A stretch of DNA of 64,000 nt, taken from positions 19,758 to 83,757 of the forward strand of contig JAXLWN010000027.1 of the NCBI GenBank assembly GCA_046328475.1. The letters run 5' to 3'. The notes under the pieces are model-generated. The model had not been told where the DNA came from. It saw nothing but the letters and a program-made list of their open reading frames with translations, and did not search any database. Positions 9,604 to 19,005 of this stretch are shown here, one piece after another. The number at the start of each line of letters is the position of its first letter. Position 1 is the stretch's first letter. This stretch comes from CADCWN01 sp046328475 (GTDB lineage Bacteria; Chloroflexota; Chloroflexia; Thermomicrobiales; CADCWN01). A program made the position numbers and the translations under genes.

Positions 9604-10586
9604 ATGCCACAATCGCTCCGGTTTGGGATTAGTTTGCCGAATCGCGCCGTACTCTTTGGTCTGCCGCCGGAGACGCTGCTGGTGACGGCGGAGCGCGCGG
9701 AGGCGTCGGGGCTGTTCGACTCGGTCTGGGTGGGGGACAACTTCCTGTCGAAGCCGCGCCTTGAGGCGGTCGTCGCGCTCTCGGCGGTCGCCGCGCGGAC
9801 GAAGAGGCTGAAGCTCGGCACGATCTGCCTGGCGAGCTTCCCGCTGCGCCACCCGCTGCCGTTCGCCATCCAGTGGGCCAGCCTCGACGTCCTCTCCGGC
9901 GGGCGCACGATCCTCGTCGTCTGCAACGGCGGCTCGGTGAAGATGGGCGGGGCGTTCGCGACCGAACTCGTCGCGATGGGGGTGAAGTCGAGCGAGCGCC
10001 CCGCGCGCGTGGAGGAGGGGATCGCGATCCTGCGCCGCTTCTTCGGCCCGGACCCGGTCACCTTCCACGGCCAGTTCTACGACTTCGAGGAGGTGCAGGT
10101 GCTGCCGAAGCCGGTGCAGGCGCGCGTGCCGATCGGCATCGCGGTGAAGCCGATCGCGGGCGACCCGGTCGGCGGAGCGCATCCTGCGGCGCGTCGCGCG
10201 ACTGGCCGACTGCTGGCAGATGGACAGCATCGACCCGGCGATCTTCAAGGGCTGGTGGGCACGCGTGCAGGGCTACGCCGCCAGTACGGGCGCGAGGTCC
10301 CCGACGCGCAACTCCACCTGATGGTGAACATCAACGACGACGGCGCGGGCGCGGCAGGAGTCGGTGGAGTTCCTGGAGCACTACTACGGCCAGGGCCGGA
10401 TCTCGGACGACTACCTCGCGCACTGGCTGGCCTACGGCTCGCCAGCGGCGGTCGCGGAGAAGATCCAGACCTTCATCGACGCGGGGTTCACCACGCCGGT
10501 GCTGCGCTTCACGTCGCCCGATCAGCTCAGGCAGCAGGCGCTGTGTTACGGAGGTATTGCCGCAGTTTCGGGTCGCTGTGGTGTGA
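9604..10586 (+). CDS. LLM-class (luciferase-like) flavin/F420-dependent oxidoreductase, frameshifted
   Basis: TIM-barrel oxidoreductase of the bacterial luciferase-like superfamily, using FMN or F420; the window encodes F420 synthesis (cofE), favouring F420. ATG 9604 follows AAGGAGAAGG. Motifs: FGISLPNRAV, FDSVWVGDNFLS, TKRLKLGTICLASFPLRHP, FYDFEEVQVLPKPVQ, then in other frames ILRRVARLADCWQ and YGSPAAVAEKIQTFIDAGFTT. Shifts occur near 10170, 10355 and 10540; the C-terminus VLPQFRVAVV ends at 10586. Likely co-transcribed with the M20-like gene (30-nt gap) and followed by the hydrolase after 59 nt. Confidence 0.78.
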
Positions 10587-10645
10587 CGGCGCGGCGCAAC
10601 GGTACAATCGCGCCGGTGTCATCAAATGAGAGAGGGAGGTGCGCG

Positions 10646-11467
10646 ATGGTGGCGTGGGAGGCTGGCGATCTCAACATCGACGGGCGCAAGGTCCACTACT
10701 ATCGCGCGGGGGTGCGCGGCAAGCCGCCGGTGATCCTGCTGCACGGCTTCAGCAACAACGGGCTGACCTGGACGGTGCTCGCGCGGGATTTGCAGGATGA
10801 TTATGACCTCGTCGCGTTCGATGCGCCGGGGCATGGGCTTTCGAGCCACCCCGGCCCGGACGCCACGCCCGATCTGGCCCGCGACCAGATCATCGCGGCG
10901 ATCGGGCTGCTCGAACTGGATCGCCCCGCGCTGGTCGGGCACTCGATGGGGGCCGGGACGGCGACGGCGGTCGCGGCGGCGCAGAGCGACATCCTCCGCT
11001 GCGTGGTGCTCGAAGATCCGGGCTGGCGCGACGCCGATGCGCCGCCCCCGCTGCCCGGCGCGGCCGGTTCGCCCGAATGGCTCGAACTGATGCGCGTCCT
11101 GCCGGATCTGCCGCCCGCCGAGCGCGAGGCGCTGGCCCTGAAGACGAATCCGTCCTGGTCGGAGGAGGACCGCGCGCTCTGGCTCGAATCGCGGCTGCAA
11201 TTCGACCGCAGCCTGCTCGACAACATGCCGCGCCGCCTCGGTGCCAACTGGCAAGACCTTGCCCGCCAGATCACCTGCCCGGTGCTGCTGGTGACGGCCG
11301 ACCTCGACCGTGGGGCGATCGTCTCGCCCGCCGGGGCGACGGAGGCGATGGGTCTCCTGCGCGACGGGCAGGTCGCGCACATCCCGAACGCGGGGCACAA
11401 CGTCCGCCGCGACAACTACCCGCCATTCCGGGACGCGGTGATCCCCTTCCTCCGCGCGCATAGCTGA
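10646..11467 (+). CDS. Alpha/beta hydrolase
   Basis: Intact 273-aa cytoplasmic hydrolase of the alpha/beta fold; the bond cleaved is unknown. Oxyanion-region LLHGFSNNG, nucleophile elbow GHSMGAG, a probable catalytic Asp in TADLDRG and the His in NAGHNVRRD give the triad in the usual order and spacing. ATG 10646 has AGGGAGGT upstream. It closes a run of same-strand genes from 8361 and is followed at once by a strong hairpin. Confidence 0.9.
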   Translation: MVAWEAGDLNIDGRKVHYYRAGVRGKPPVILLHGFSNNGLTWTVLARDLQDDYDLVAFDAPGHGLSSHPGPDATPDLARDQIIAAIGLLELDRPALVGHSMGAGTATAVAAAQSDILRCVVLEDPGWRDADAPPPLPGAAGSPEWLELMRVLPDLPPAEREALALKTNPSWSEEDRALWLESRLQFDRSLLDNMPRRLGANWQDLARQITCPVLLVTADLDRGAIVSPAGATEAMGLLRDGQVAHIPNAGHNVRRDNYPPFRDAVIPFLRAHS

Positions 11468-11474
11468 CACACAG

Positions 11475-11508
11475 ACAGGCCCCACCGCCGTGTGGCGGTG
11501 GGGCCTGT
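11475..11508. terminator. Bidirectional hairpin terminator
   Basis: A perfect 15-bp stem (ACAGGCCCCACCGCC with its complement, loop GTGT) between the converging hydrolase and DHFR-like genes. No strong T-run, but position and stem strength fit a shared terminator. Confidence 0.75.
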
Positions 11509-11541
11509 GTATCCTACGCTGCGGCGCAGATACCTCGCGCT

Positions 11542-12102
11542 TTACGGTCTCTTCGGCACATACCGCAGCGCAACCGCCCCCGAGCCGAGTTCCTGCCGCC
11601 CCACGAGCTGCAAGTCGATGTACTGCGAGAGCCCCGCGAAGAGCGTCGGCCCGTGGCCAGCGAGCCTGGGCTGCACCAGGAACTCGTATTCATCGATCAA
11701 GCCCAGATTCGCCAGGGCTAGCGGGAGCTGCACGCCGCCCACGAAGATGCCGTTCCCCGGCTCCTCTTTGAGCCGTTGCACGGCCTGCCCCAGGTCCCCG
11801 CGCAGGAGTTCCGCGTTCCAATCGACCTGCTCCAGGGTGCTCGACACGACGTACTTCTGCGCCGCGTCGATCGTCCGGGCGAAGGGTTCCATCCACGCAG
11901 GCATCCACTCCGGCTTCTCACCCGTCGCGGGGATCCGCCACGCCGCCTCCATCATTTCGTAGGTGACCCGGCCAAAGAGCAGGGCATCGGCCTGCGCGAG
12001 ATGCTCGGCCCAGTAGCGATGCATCGCTTCGTCCGGCAAACCGGCACGATGATCGACGCACCCGTCCAGCGTGACGTTGATGGAATAGCGCAGGGGTCGC
12101 AC
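11542..12102 (-). CDS. Dihydrofolate reductase-fold (RibD C-terminal-like) protein
   Basis: NADPH-binding reductase-fold protein of the RibD-C/DHFR-like family; most members have no known substrate and stand apart from folate synthesis. N-terminal SINVTLDGCVDH, central DALLFGRVTYEMM, KYVVSST, GIFVGGVQLPLAL and FLVQPRLAGHGPTLF are typical. The start is set at the GTG at 12102 because GAGG lies eight bases upstream; a GTG nine bases earlier is too close to that site. Intact. A related gene is at 58300-58872. Confidence 0.87.
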   Translation of the reverse strand: MRPLRYSINVTLDGCVDHRAGLPDEAMHRYWAEHLAQADALLFGRVTYEMMEAAWRIPATGEKPEWMPAWMEPFARTIDAAQKYVVSSTLEQVDWNAELLRGDLGQAVQRLKEEPGNGIFVGGVQLPLALANLGLIDEYEFLVQPRLAGHGPTLFAGLSQYIDLQLVGRQELGSGAVALRYVPKRP

Positions 12103-12181
12103 CGTATGCACCTCTCATCGCTTCAAGCGTTCAGCGCGAACAGCACGCCGCCCCGCGAGTTATGTCTACGCCGATAGGCAC

Positions 12182-12960
12182 TCAGTGGCAGTGGCGGCCG
12201 GTGGGGGCGTCGCCCGAGGACGGGGTGCCGAGGTCGTCGGAGCGCCCGGCGGCGATGCGCGACCACTGTGCGATCGGTCGCCCGTTCTTGCGGAAGGCAT
12301 TGCCGCCTTCGCTGCTATTGAAGCGGCGCGGCCACCCCTCGGGCGAGTCCTCCCAGGACTCCTGCCGCCCGTAGACAGTCATGTCGAGCATCTGGTAGGA
12401 GTTGCCCATCGTCTCGCAGCCGCGCCCGGTGGTCCAGTAAGTCTCGAAGACGCGGTTGCCGTCGCGCAGGTAGCACGCCTTCATGCCGAAGTGACCGCCG
12501 GGGGCGAGCCGCTCAGGGATTCTTCGGACACGGAGTACCAGGGCGCTTCCCAGCCCATGAAGGCCCGATAGCGGCTGATCTGCTCGAACGGACCCTCGCA
12601 GAAGACCGCGAAGGTGACGTCGCGCGAGTGCAGGTAGCCGAGTTCGCGCACATGGCCGGTGTTGAAGGTGCAGCCCTCGCACTGGTCGGCGGCGGGGCGG
12701 CCGGTGTGCCACATGTGGAACGACACGTAGAGCTGCGTCCGCCCCTCGAAGGCGTCGAGCAGCGTGACCTCCCCGTTCGCCCCGATGATCGGTGCCGTCG
12801 CATCGACCTCGATCATCGGCAGCTTCCGGCGCGCGGCGGCGATGGCGTCCCCCTCGCGGGTATGCGCCTTCTCGCGCTTGCGAAGCTCGGCGATCTGCGC
12901 CTCCCAGGTGTCGCGGCCCACGATCGGCGGCATGGCGGCGTGGGCGGTCTCGGTCGTCAT
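12182..12960 (-). CDS. DUF899 thioredoxin-fold family protein, one frameshift
   Basis: Member of the DUF899 family, thioredoxin-like proteins of unknown reaction. ATG 12960 follows AAGGAG. Motifs: LRKREKAHTREGDAIAAARRKLP, LYVSFHMWH, DQCEGCTFN (the two cysteines of the redox-like loop) and, after a shift near 12510, ETYWTTGRGCETMGNSYQMLD with the FNSSEGGNAFRKNGRP tail. The shift joins two frames that together match the usual family length of about 250 aa. Two repeat-bearing intergenic stretches flank it. Confidence 0.8.
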
Positions 12961-13088
12961 CGCAATGCTCCTTGCAGGTTGTTCGGTCCGGTCACGACGG
13001 GCAGCTGCAACGGTGCTGGCAAACAGCGAGCGCAGCGGACTCAAGCGACGTGCCATCGGCCATCAGCATACCTCCTTCGTGCGTCACC

Positions 13089-13140
13089 AGGGGCGTGACG
13101 TTGAGTAGTCGATTGGGGTGGGACGAGATCGACAATTCGG
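13089..13140. repeat. Intergenic element shared with 58917-58965
   Basis: GAGTAGTCGATTGGGGTGGG and the following CGAGATCGACAAT recur with few changes at 58917-58965. Both copies lie just upstream of minus-strand genes. Function unknown. Confidence 0.65.
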
Positions 13141-13194
13141 GGGAGCAGCTTCTGGGGGCTGGGAAGTGCTGGGTGGTGGTTTGCTTTCGGGACC

Positions 13195-13719
13195 TCAGAG
13201 GGCGATCTCGGCACACGGCCGGACGGCGATCGGGTGGTCGGGGTGCGCCAGGTTGCCCAGGGTCCGATTGTGGTGCGCGATGATCTGCGCCGCCGGGAGG
13301 GTGGGGCTGTCCTCGGTCGTGTGGCCGTCCGCCACGAGGGTCACGTCGAAGCCCTCGCTGGCCGCGCGGCGGCAGGTGGCGTCGATGCAGAGTTCGGTCT
13401 GCACCCCGGTGACGACGAGGTGCCGCACGCCCCGCGCCGTCAGTTCCTCTCGCAACGGCGTGCCGTAGAAGGCGTCGCAGGCGCGCTTGCGGATGACCAG
13501 TTCCCCCTCGGCCGGGGTGAGGGCGGCGACGAACGCCCATTCCGGCACGCCGGGTCGCAGCCAGTCGTCCTCGTGCTGGATGAAGACGACGGGCGTCCCT
13601 GCGCCGCGCGCGTCTGCCACCAGCCCCGCCAGCCGCACCTCGATCGCCTCGCGCTGGTAGGCCGCCCCGACATTGCCGAGCTGCATGTCGATCACCAGCA
13701 GCGCCGTATCGGTCGCCAT
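13195..13719 (-). CDS. Cysteine hydrolase, isochorismatase family
   Basis: 174-aa cysteine hydrolase with Asp in LLVIDMQ, Lys in VIRKRACDAF and Cys in GVQTELCIDAT, the full triad of the isochorismatase/nicotinamidase fold. The cis-peptide VVTGVQTE precedes the nucleophile as expected. The start at 13719 has AAGGAGG upstream. Substrate is unknown; biuret, N-carbamoyl or nicotinamide-like amides are typical. A good promoter lies 43 nt upstream. Confidence 0.9.
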   Translation of the reverse strand: MATDTALLVIDMQLGNVGAAYQREAIEVRLAGLVADARGAGTPVVFIQHEDDWLRPGVPEWAFVAALTPAEGELVIRKRACDAFYGTPLREELTARGVRHLVVTGVQTELCIDATCRRAASEGFDVTLVADGHTTEDSPTLPAAQIIAHHNRTLGNLAHPDHPIAVRPCAEIAL

Positions 13720-13761
13720 CCGCCCCTCCTTCCTGTCCGTACAGAACATTCGTGCTGAGAT

Positions 13762-13791
13762 AGTATAGCGGTGGCGGTTGCGGGCGGTCAA
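13762..13791 (-). promoter_or_regulatory. Promoter of the isochorismatase-family gene
   Basis: TTGACC (13786-13791), 18-nt spacer, TATACT (13762-13767) on the minus strand, 43 nt before the start codon. Confidence 0.65.
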
Positions 13792-14042
13792 GACGCCGGG
13801 GGGACGTGCGCGACGCGGCGTGGCCGAAGGTGCTTCGACGCCCTCCGCGCCGCGCAAGCCGCTGCGGGCGTTGCCGGTGCGGGCAGCGCCTCCCGTCTGG
13901 CCCCGTTCTTGCCACGGCTATCGCACACGAGCGCCGGGTAGGCCTTGACCTGGTGCATCCCGGGTGTCGAGAATGTAACGTCGGCTCCGTCCCAGGGGCG
14001 CAGTGGCCACGACGGGCCGCGCGAAGCAGAAGGAGAACCACC

Positions 14043-14483
14043 ATGACGATTCAGCGGATGGACAACGTGCTGATCGTGGTTGACGACCTGGAGGCGACCA
14101 CGGCGTTCTTTGTCGCGCTCGGGCTGGAGCTGGAGGGCGAGACGACCGTCGAGGGTCCCGCAGTAGACCGTCTCATCGACCTGCCCAACGTCCGTGCGAC
14201 CCTCGTGTTCCTGCGCACGCCCGACGGCCACGGGCGGATCGAGCTGGACAAGTTCCACACGCCGGCAGCGATCAGCACCGGGCCTACCAACGTGCCGGTG
14301 AACGCACTCGGGATCCGCCGCATCATGTTCGCCGTGGACGATATCGACGCCACCGTCGCGCGCGTGCGCGGCCACGGTGCCGAACTGGTCGGCGAGGTGG
14401 TGCAGTACGGGGACACCTATCGGCTCGGCTACGTCCGTGGCCCGGAGGGCATCATCGTCGGGCTGGCCGAGCAGCTTGGCTGA
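14043..14483 (+). CDS. VOC-family (glyoxalase/dioxygenase fold) protein
   Basis: 146-aa protein with two beta-alpha-beta-beta-beta modules (MDNVLIVVDDLEATTAFFVALGL and RRIMFAVDDIDATVARVRGHG), as in metal-dependent glyoxalases, resistance proteins and epimerases. Glu in GRIELDKF and a C-terminal GPEGIIVGLAE are in the positions that bind metal in the family. ATG 14043 follows AGAAGGAG. Stands alone; reaction unknown. Confidence 0.88.
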   Translation: MTIQRMDNVLIVVDDLEATTAFFVALGLELEGETTVEGPAVDRLIDLPNVRATLVFLRTPDGHGRIELDKFHTPAAISTGPTNVPVNALGIRRIMFAVDDIDATVARVRGHGAELVGEVVQYGDTYRLGYVRGPEGIIVGLAEQLG

Positions 14484-14675
14484 CGGCCCGCCGCGACCGC
14501 CCGGACGAGTGCCAGGTCAGGCCGCCAGCGCCGCTTACCGCGCCCGTCCATGCCGGATGTGCCGATTCCCAGCAGACCCGCCCGCCCGCCACTCGCGCAG
14601 AAGCCGCTCGCAGCGCGGAAACGACGCTGCGCCGGTCATTCGTCCGGCGCAGCGCCTTGCATTGTTTGGCAACGG

Positions 14676-15491
14676 CTAGTGCGGGCTGGTCGCCTCGGTG
14701 CCGCAGGGGCCGCCGTCGGTGTTGGCGTCGAGGATGACTTCTTCGCCGGACATGGTCAGGATGGGGCGATACCAGGTGGACATGCGCTCGGCGGAGCGGC
14801 CGATGTAGTGGCAGATGAAGGAGCGGCGGAAGCGATCCTGCGACGTATTCGGGCCGGAGCCGTGGACGAGGCTGCCGTTGAAGAAGAGCACATCGCCCGG
14901 GTCGAGGTCGAGCTGCACCGCCTCCAGACCGGGCGGCACCGGCACATACTCGCGCGTGAACGACACCGACTGGTCGGCCTCCTCCGGGCAGAAGAGGTCC
15001 ATGCGGTGCGTGCCCGGCACGACCTGCAAGCCGCCATTCTCGCCGTCGGCGCGGTCGAGCGCGACCCAGGCCGCGATGCAGGTGCCCGGATCGACCTTCA
15101 GGTAGAAATTGTCCTGGTGCAGCGCCTGCCCGCGCGCCCCGGCCGGCTTGAAGTAGAGCATGCTCTGCGCCGCCAGCGGCTCCTCGCCGAAGAGTTCGGC
15201 CAGGATCGTCGCCAGCCGCGCGTCGAGCAGGTAGCGCAGCGCGACCTCGTTCACCCGGTGCGGGTGCATCATGCGCGGGTAGCGCTTGAGGATATCGCCG
15301 TTCGCCTCCTCGGCCGACACCGGCGCGAAACAGCCCTTGATCGGCCCGCCCGCGTGCATCGCCATGAAGTTGTCGATCAGCAGTTGCACCTCGTTCGCCG
15401 GGAAAAGGCCGCGCGCGACGACGTAGCCACGCTCCTCGAACTCGCGCGCGGTCGCCGTGGTCGGCATGGTGTCGGTCGCGGTCATCTGCAT
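14676..15491 (-). CDS. Phytanoyl-CoA dioxygenase (PhyH) family protein
   Basis: Fe(II)/2-oxoglutarate-dependent oxygenase of the PhyH family, 271 aa. ALHQDNFYLK supplies the His-x-Asp iron ligands, LVHGSGPN the distal His, and the following SQDRFRRSF the 2-oxoglutarate-binding Arg. ATG 15491 has GAAGGAG upstream. Members hydroxylate acyl-CoAs, ectoine or natural products; nothing nearby identifies the substrate. Intact, stands alone. Confidence 0.88.
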   Translation of the reverse strand: MQMTATDTMPTTATAREFEERGYVVARGLFPANEVQLLIDNFMAMHAGGPIKGCFAPVSAEEANGDILKRYPRMMHPHRVNEVALRYLLDARLATILAELFGEEPLAAQSMLYFKPAGARGQALHQDNFYLKVDPGTCIAAWVALDRADGENGGLQVVPGTHRMDLFCPEEADQSVSFTREYVPVPPGLEAVQLDLDPGDVLFFNGSLVHGSGPNTSQDRFRRSFICHYIGRSAERMSTWYRPILTMSGEEVILDANTDGGPCGTEATSPH

Positions 15492-15745
15492 CTCTCCTTC
15501 GGTCTTCAGCGCCAGCGGCGCGAGCGGGCGTGGCGTGCGGCGTGCCCAACTGGCGGCAACGGCAACGGGTTGAGCGGCTATGATAGTACACCAGACCGCG
15601 CCGCGCAGAGCGCCGAATCTGCGCCCGCGTGTCCGATCGGGCGCGACTGGAATAGGTGGGCTGGGCTAGAGTTGTCAGGGTGGGGCGCGGTGCGCGTTGT
15701 CCCGCCGTGTGGGAAGTGTCGATGTTTGTGAGAGGAGTGGTGGGG

Positions 15746-16549
15746 ATGGATCGCGAGACGCAGCGACAGTACGCCGAGACTTTCCGTGGCCTGCACCGGA
15801 AGGGCAAGCCGGTCGTGCTCTTCAACGCCTGGGATGTCGCCTCCGCGAAGGTGATCGCGCAGAAGTTCCCGGCGATCGCCACCAGCAGCGCGGCGGTCGC
15901 CGCCTCGCTCGGCTACACCGACGGGCAGAAGACGCCGCTCGCCGCCGTGATCAACCTCGTGGAGCGGATCACCGCGACGGTGTCGGTGCCGCTGACGGTC
16001 GATTTCGAGGCGGGCTACGGCGACACGCCGGCGGCGGCGGCGGAGTCGGTGACCGCGTTGCTGGGGGCGGGCGCGATCGGCATCAACCTCGAAGATAGCC
16101 TGCTTGCGGGGGAGCGGGGACTGATCGATCCGGAGCTGCACGCGGCGAAGATCCGGGCGATCCGCAAGGCGGTCGACGAGTTCGGCGTGCCGCTCGTCAT
16201 CAACGCCCGCACCGACCCCTTCATCCTGAAGATCGGCACCCCCGACGTCTGCCTCGAAGAAGCCGTGCGCCGTGGCGCCATCTACGCCGAGGCCGGTGCC
16301 GACAGCCTCTTCGTCCCCCTCCTGATGGACCTGACCCTGATCGAGCAGTTGGTCGGGCGCGTCTCCCTCCCCGTGAACATCATGGCCATCCCCGGCGTGC
16401 CGCCGCTCTCGGAGTTGGCGCGCGTGGGTGTGGGCCGGGTGAGCCTCGCCACCTGGCCGCACAACGCGATGTTGCGCGCGGTCGGTGCGGCGGCGGAAGT
16501 AGTAGCGACGACCGGGGAGTACGGAAGCTTCTTGTTGCCGAACGGGTGA
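15746..16549 (+). CDS. Isocitrate lyase/PEP mutase superfamily protein
   Basis: 267-aa TIM-barrel C-C or P-C lyase-type enzyme, resembling carboxyphosphonoenolpyruvate phosphonomutase or oxaloacetate decarboxylase subgroups. Core motifs: VLFNAWDVASAKV, SSAAVAASLGYTDG, VPLTVDFEAGYGD (Mg ligands), GINLEDSLL and VINARTDPF. The second ATG (15746) is preferred because GGAG lies at proper spacing; an ATG at 15722 is also in frame. The isocitrate lyase KKCGH motif is absent, arguing against glyoxylate-shunt function. Confidence 0.87.
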   Translation: MDRETQRQYAETFRGLHRKGKPVVLFNAWDVASAKVIAQKFPAIATSSAAVAASLGYTDGQKTPLAAVINLVERITATVSVPLTVDFEAGYGDTPAAAAESVTALLGAGAIGINLEDSLLAGERGLIDPELHAAKIRAIRKAVDEFGVPLVINARTDPFILKIGTPDVCLEEAVRRGAIYAEAGADSLFVPLLMDLTLIEQLVGRVSLPVNIMAIPGVPPLSELARVGVGRVSLATWPHNAMLRAVGAAAEVVATTGEYGSFLLPNG

Positions 16550-17510
16550 GGTGGGCGGCGGGGCGGCCTCCGACAGTGGGGGGCCGCCCGGCGCTGTTGT
16601 GTCATCGCTATCCCACCTGTCACCTATTGAGTTGGTAGCGTTGCAGGAACTACACAATCAGGAACAATCGGCGATAGCGGATTGGGACTAACATTCAGAC
16701 CAAGATGCAAGTCTGTCTTCCCTTCTGTACCTATCGCCAATGTTGCAACTACGAGAAGTGTCAAGGTCCGATCCGTTGGAAGCCTTATCGATGTACCCCT
16801 ACAGGAGTATCCATCGCTAGTTAGAACGCTGAAGTGGGACCCATCCACCTTGCTCCATATCGCCGTTGTGTCTTCAGGTCCACTCGCGGGTCGCCTGGAT
16901 ACTTCGAGCAGCATGAGCACTGTAATTTGAGCGCTACTTTCCCAACGGTAGCAATTTGCTTGATCGTCCGCACCAGCTGTCGCGGCCATCGGGGGGAAGA
17001 ACGCTATGCGCAAACCAATTCCCGTGAGACACTTTCGCACAGTATCTGTTTGGACACCACGATTTGGATCTCGTTCGAACCATTGAATTGTTTCAGGTAA
17101 ATCACAGCTGCTTGGCGGTGTCTCTCCAAGGAAAGTTACTGACAGACCGCCACGTTGACGCATCTTTGCATAATTACAGGCAGACTGAATTAATGGCAAA
17201 CTCGGCGATGCTGGTGACACATCAACTTTTGTTGCCCCTTCCCAGCGAAGTACAGGCGCAATCGGAACAAACTGTAGGTCGTCTCCTACACGCATTACCC
17301 TAGCGCCTCCACAGAATGTGCCAACAGGAATCGTTGACCATGAGTAAGCATTCTGGGGACTCCCGCTATCCATAGCCGACCTGGCAACGTCCGTCTTTAC
17401 TCTCCAGATTTCAAATGTTGTAAGACCATCCCTAAGCGCAACGACTGCTGTCACCTCCCACCATTTGGGATTACTCTCCAAGGGTTGGATTATCCCTTTA
17501 GGATAAGAGA

Positions 17511-19005
17511 GTGATGTTTAGACTAAAGGGGCAAGCTGACCGAAGCCAGCGTGCCCGTGGGGTATCCTGCCGGTGCTGAAGCCGAAGGAGGCCCCGATGG
17601 ATACTACCACGCTCCGCGCCTACCGGCAGGCGCTATACGCCTGCCTCACCCGCGCGGGTGACGCGCTGTTCGAGGCCGCCGACGCGCTGCTGGTCAGCCC
17701 GCAGCCGGGGGCCTTCATCGAGTTGTCGCAAGCGCCCGGCTTCCGGCGCGGCTGGCCGAGCCTGTACGCCGCGTTCCGCGACGGGCAGATCGACCGCGCG
17801 GCGCTGCGCCGCCTCTTCGCCCGGCACGCGCCCCCGCCGGCGGCGGGCGGGCGGCTGGTGCTGGGGCTGGACACGAGCCCCATCCACCGCCCCGAGGCCG
17901 ACACCTTCGCCGACCGCACGCTGGTCTACGCGCCCAACCTGCCGCCCGGGGTCGCCCCGACCCGCCCCGGCTGGGCCTTCTCGACGCTGGCGGTGCTGCC
18001 CGACCCGGTCAGCAGCTGGACCTACACCCTCGACAACCAGCGCGTGCCCGGCGCGACCACCGCCACGGCGGTCGGGGCGGCGCAGGTGGCGGCCCTCCTC
18101 CCGCTGCTGCCGGTGCGCCCCGTGCTGGTGGCCGACGGGCACTACGGGACGGCGAAGTGGGTGGCGGCGACCGCCGCGCAGCCGTGCGACCAGCTGCTGC
18201 GCGCCAAGCGCACCGCCGTCCTCTACCGCCCGGCCCCGCCGCCCACCGGGAAGCGGGGGGCGCCGCGCAAGGACGGGGCGCGCTTCCAGGGCAGCGACCC
18301 CGCGACCCACGGGGAGCCCGACGCCCGGTGGGCGGGGGCCGACGCCCGCGGGCAGGCGGTGACGGTGGCCTGCTGGGGCGGCCTCCATCTCAAGGCGTGC
18401 CGCGCGACCGCCATCACCGCCATCCGCATCGTCCGCGCGGGGGCCGCCGGCACCAAGCGCGACCCGCGCGAGGCCTGGTTCTGGTGGCTGGGCGACGCCC
18501 CGCCGCCGCCCGACACCCTGCCGCACCTGTACGCGCGGCGCTTCGGCATCGAGCACGGCTACAAATTCGACAAGCAGGCGCTCCTGTGGGCCAGCCCGCG
18601 CCTGCGCACGCCCGCGCAGATGGAGCGCTGGACCGATCTGGTCGCGGCGGTGCATAATCAGCTCACCCTGGCGCGCCCGCTGGCGGCCATCGCGCACCGC
18701 CCCTGGGAGTGCGCCGCCCGCCCGGTCACGCCGCAGCAGGTGCGCCGGGCGATGCCCCGGATTATCGACGCGGTCGGGACGCCGACACGCCCGCCCCGAC
18801 CACGCGGGAAAGCGCCGGGGCGGGCACCGGGCACCGTGGTGCGGCCCGCGCCGCGCCGCGCGGTCCTCCGCAAGGCCCGCAAGCCGGGTGGCGCGGCCCG
18901 CCGCCAAGCCGCCTGACCGCGCCACCCGGCTTGCACCCGCGCGCCGACCGGCGCTGCCACCCCGGTGCCGTGAGCCGTGCTGCCTGCCGATAGTCTAAAC
19001 ATCAC
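17511..19005 (+). mobile_element. Complete insertion sequence, 1,495 bp, with 15-bp perfect ends and 6-bp target duplication
   Basis: The perfect terminal inverted repeats are GTGATGTTTAGACTA (17511-17525) and TAGTCTAAACATCAC (18991-19005). The flanking direct repeat AAGAGA (17505-17510 and 19006-19011) is the target duplication. One transposase gene fills it. Perfect ends and duplication point to a recent insertion. The element is much GC-richer than the gene it entered. Confidence 0.93.
17597..18916 (+). CDS. DDE transposase (IS4/IS701-like, DDE_5 superfamily)
   Basis: 439-aa transposase with an RNase H-fold DDE triad: Asp92 in LVLGLDTSP, Asp180 in VLVADGHYG and Glu319 in RRFGIEHGYKFDKQ, whose Y-(2)-R-(3)-E-(6)-K spacing matches the IS4-group signature. 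The Pro/Arg-rich tail is typical of high-GC hosts. ATG 17597 is chosen for GAAGGAGG upstream; a longer frame opens at 17573. Intact, so the element may be active. Exact IS family not decided. Confidence 0.87.
   Translation: MDTTTLRAYRQALYACLTRAGDALFEAADALLVSPQPGAFIELSQAPGFRRGWPSLYAAFRDGQIDRAALRRLFARHAPPPAAGGRLVLGLDTSPIHRPEADTFADRTLVYAPNLPPGVAPTRPGWAFSTLAVLPDPVSSWTYTLDNQRVPGATTATAVGAAQVAALLPLLPVRPVLVADGHYGTAKWVAATAAQPCDQLLRAKRTAVLYRPAPPPTGKRGAPRKDGARFQGSDPATHGEPDARWAGADARGQAVTVACWGGLHLKACRATAITAIRIVRAGAAGTKRDPREAWFWWLGDAPPPPDTLPHLYARRFGIEHGYKFDKQALLWASPRLRTPAQMERWTDLVAAVHNQLTLARPLAAIAHRPWECAARPVTPQQVRRAMPRIIDAVGTPTRPPRPRGKAPGRAPGTVVRPAPRRAVLRKARKPGGAARRQAA

Noticed and set aside
15746..16549. 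Isocitrate lyase of the glyoxylate shunt
   Set aside because: Too short and lacks KKCGH; fits the PEP mutase-like subgroup.
17511..19005. Composite transposon carrying the low-GC gene
   Set aside because: Only one IS copy; it interrupts the gene rather than flanking it.
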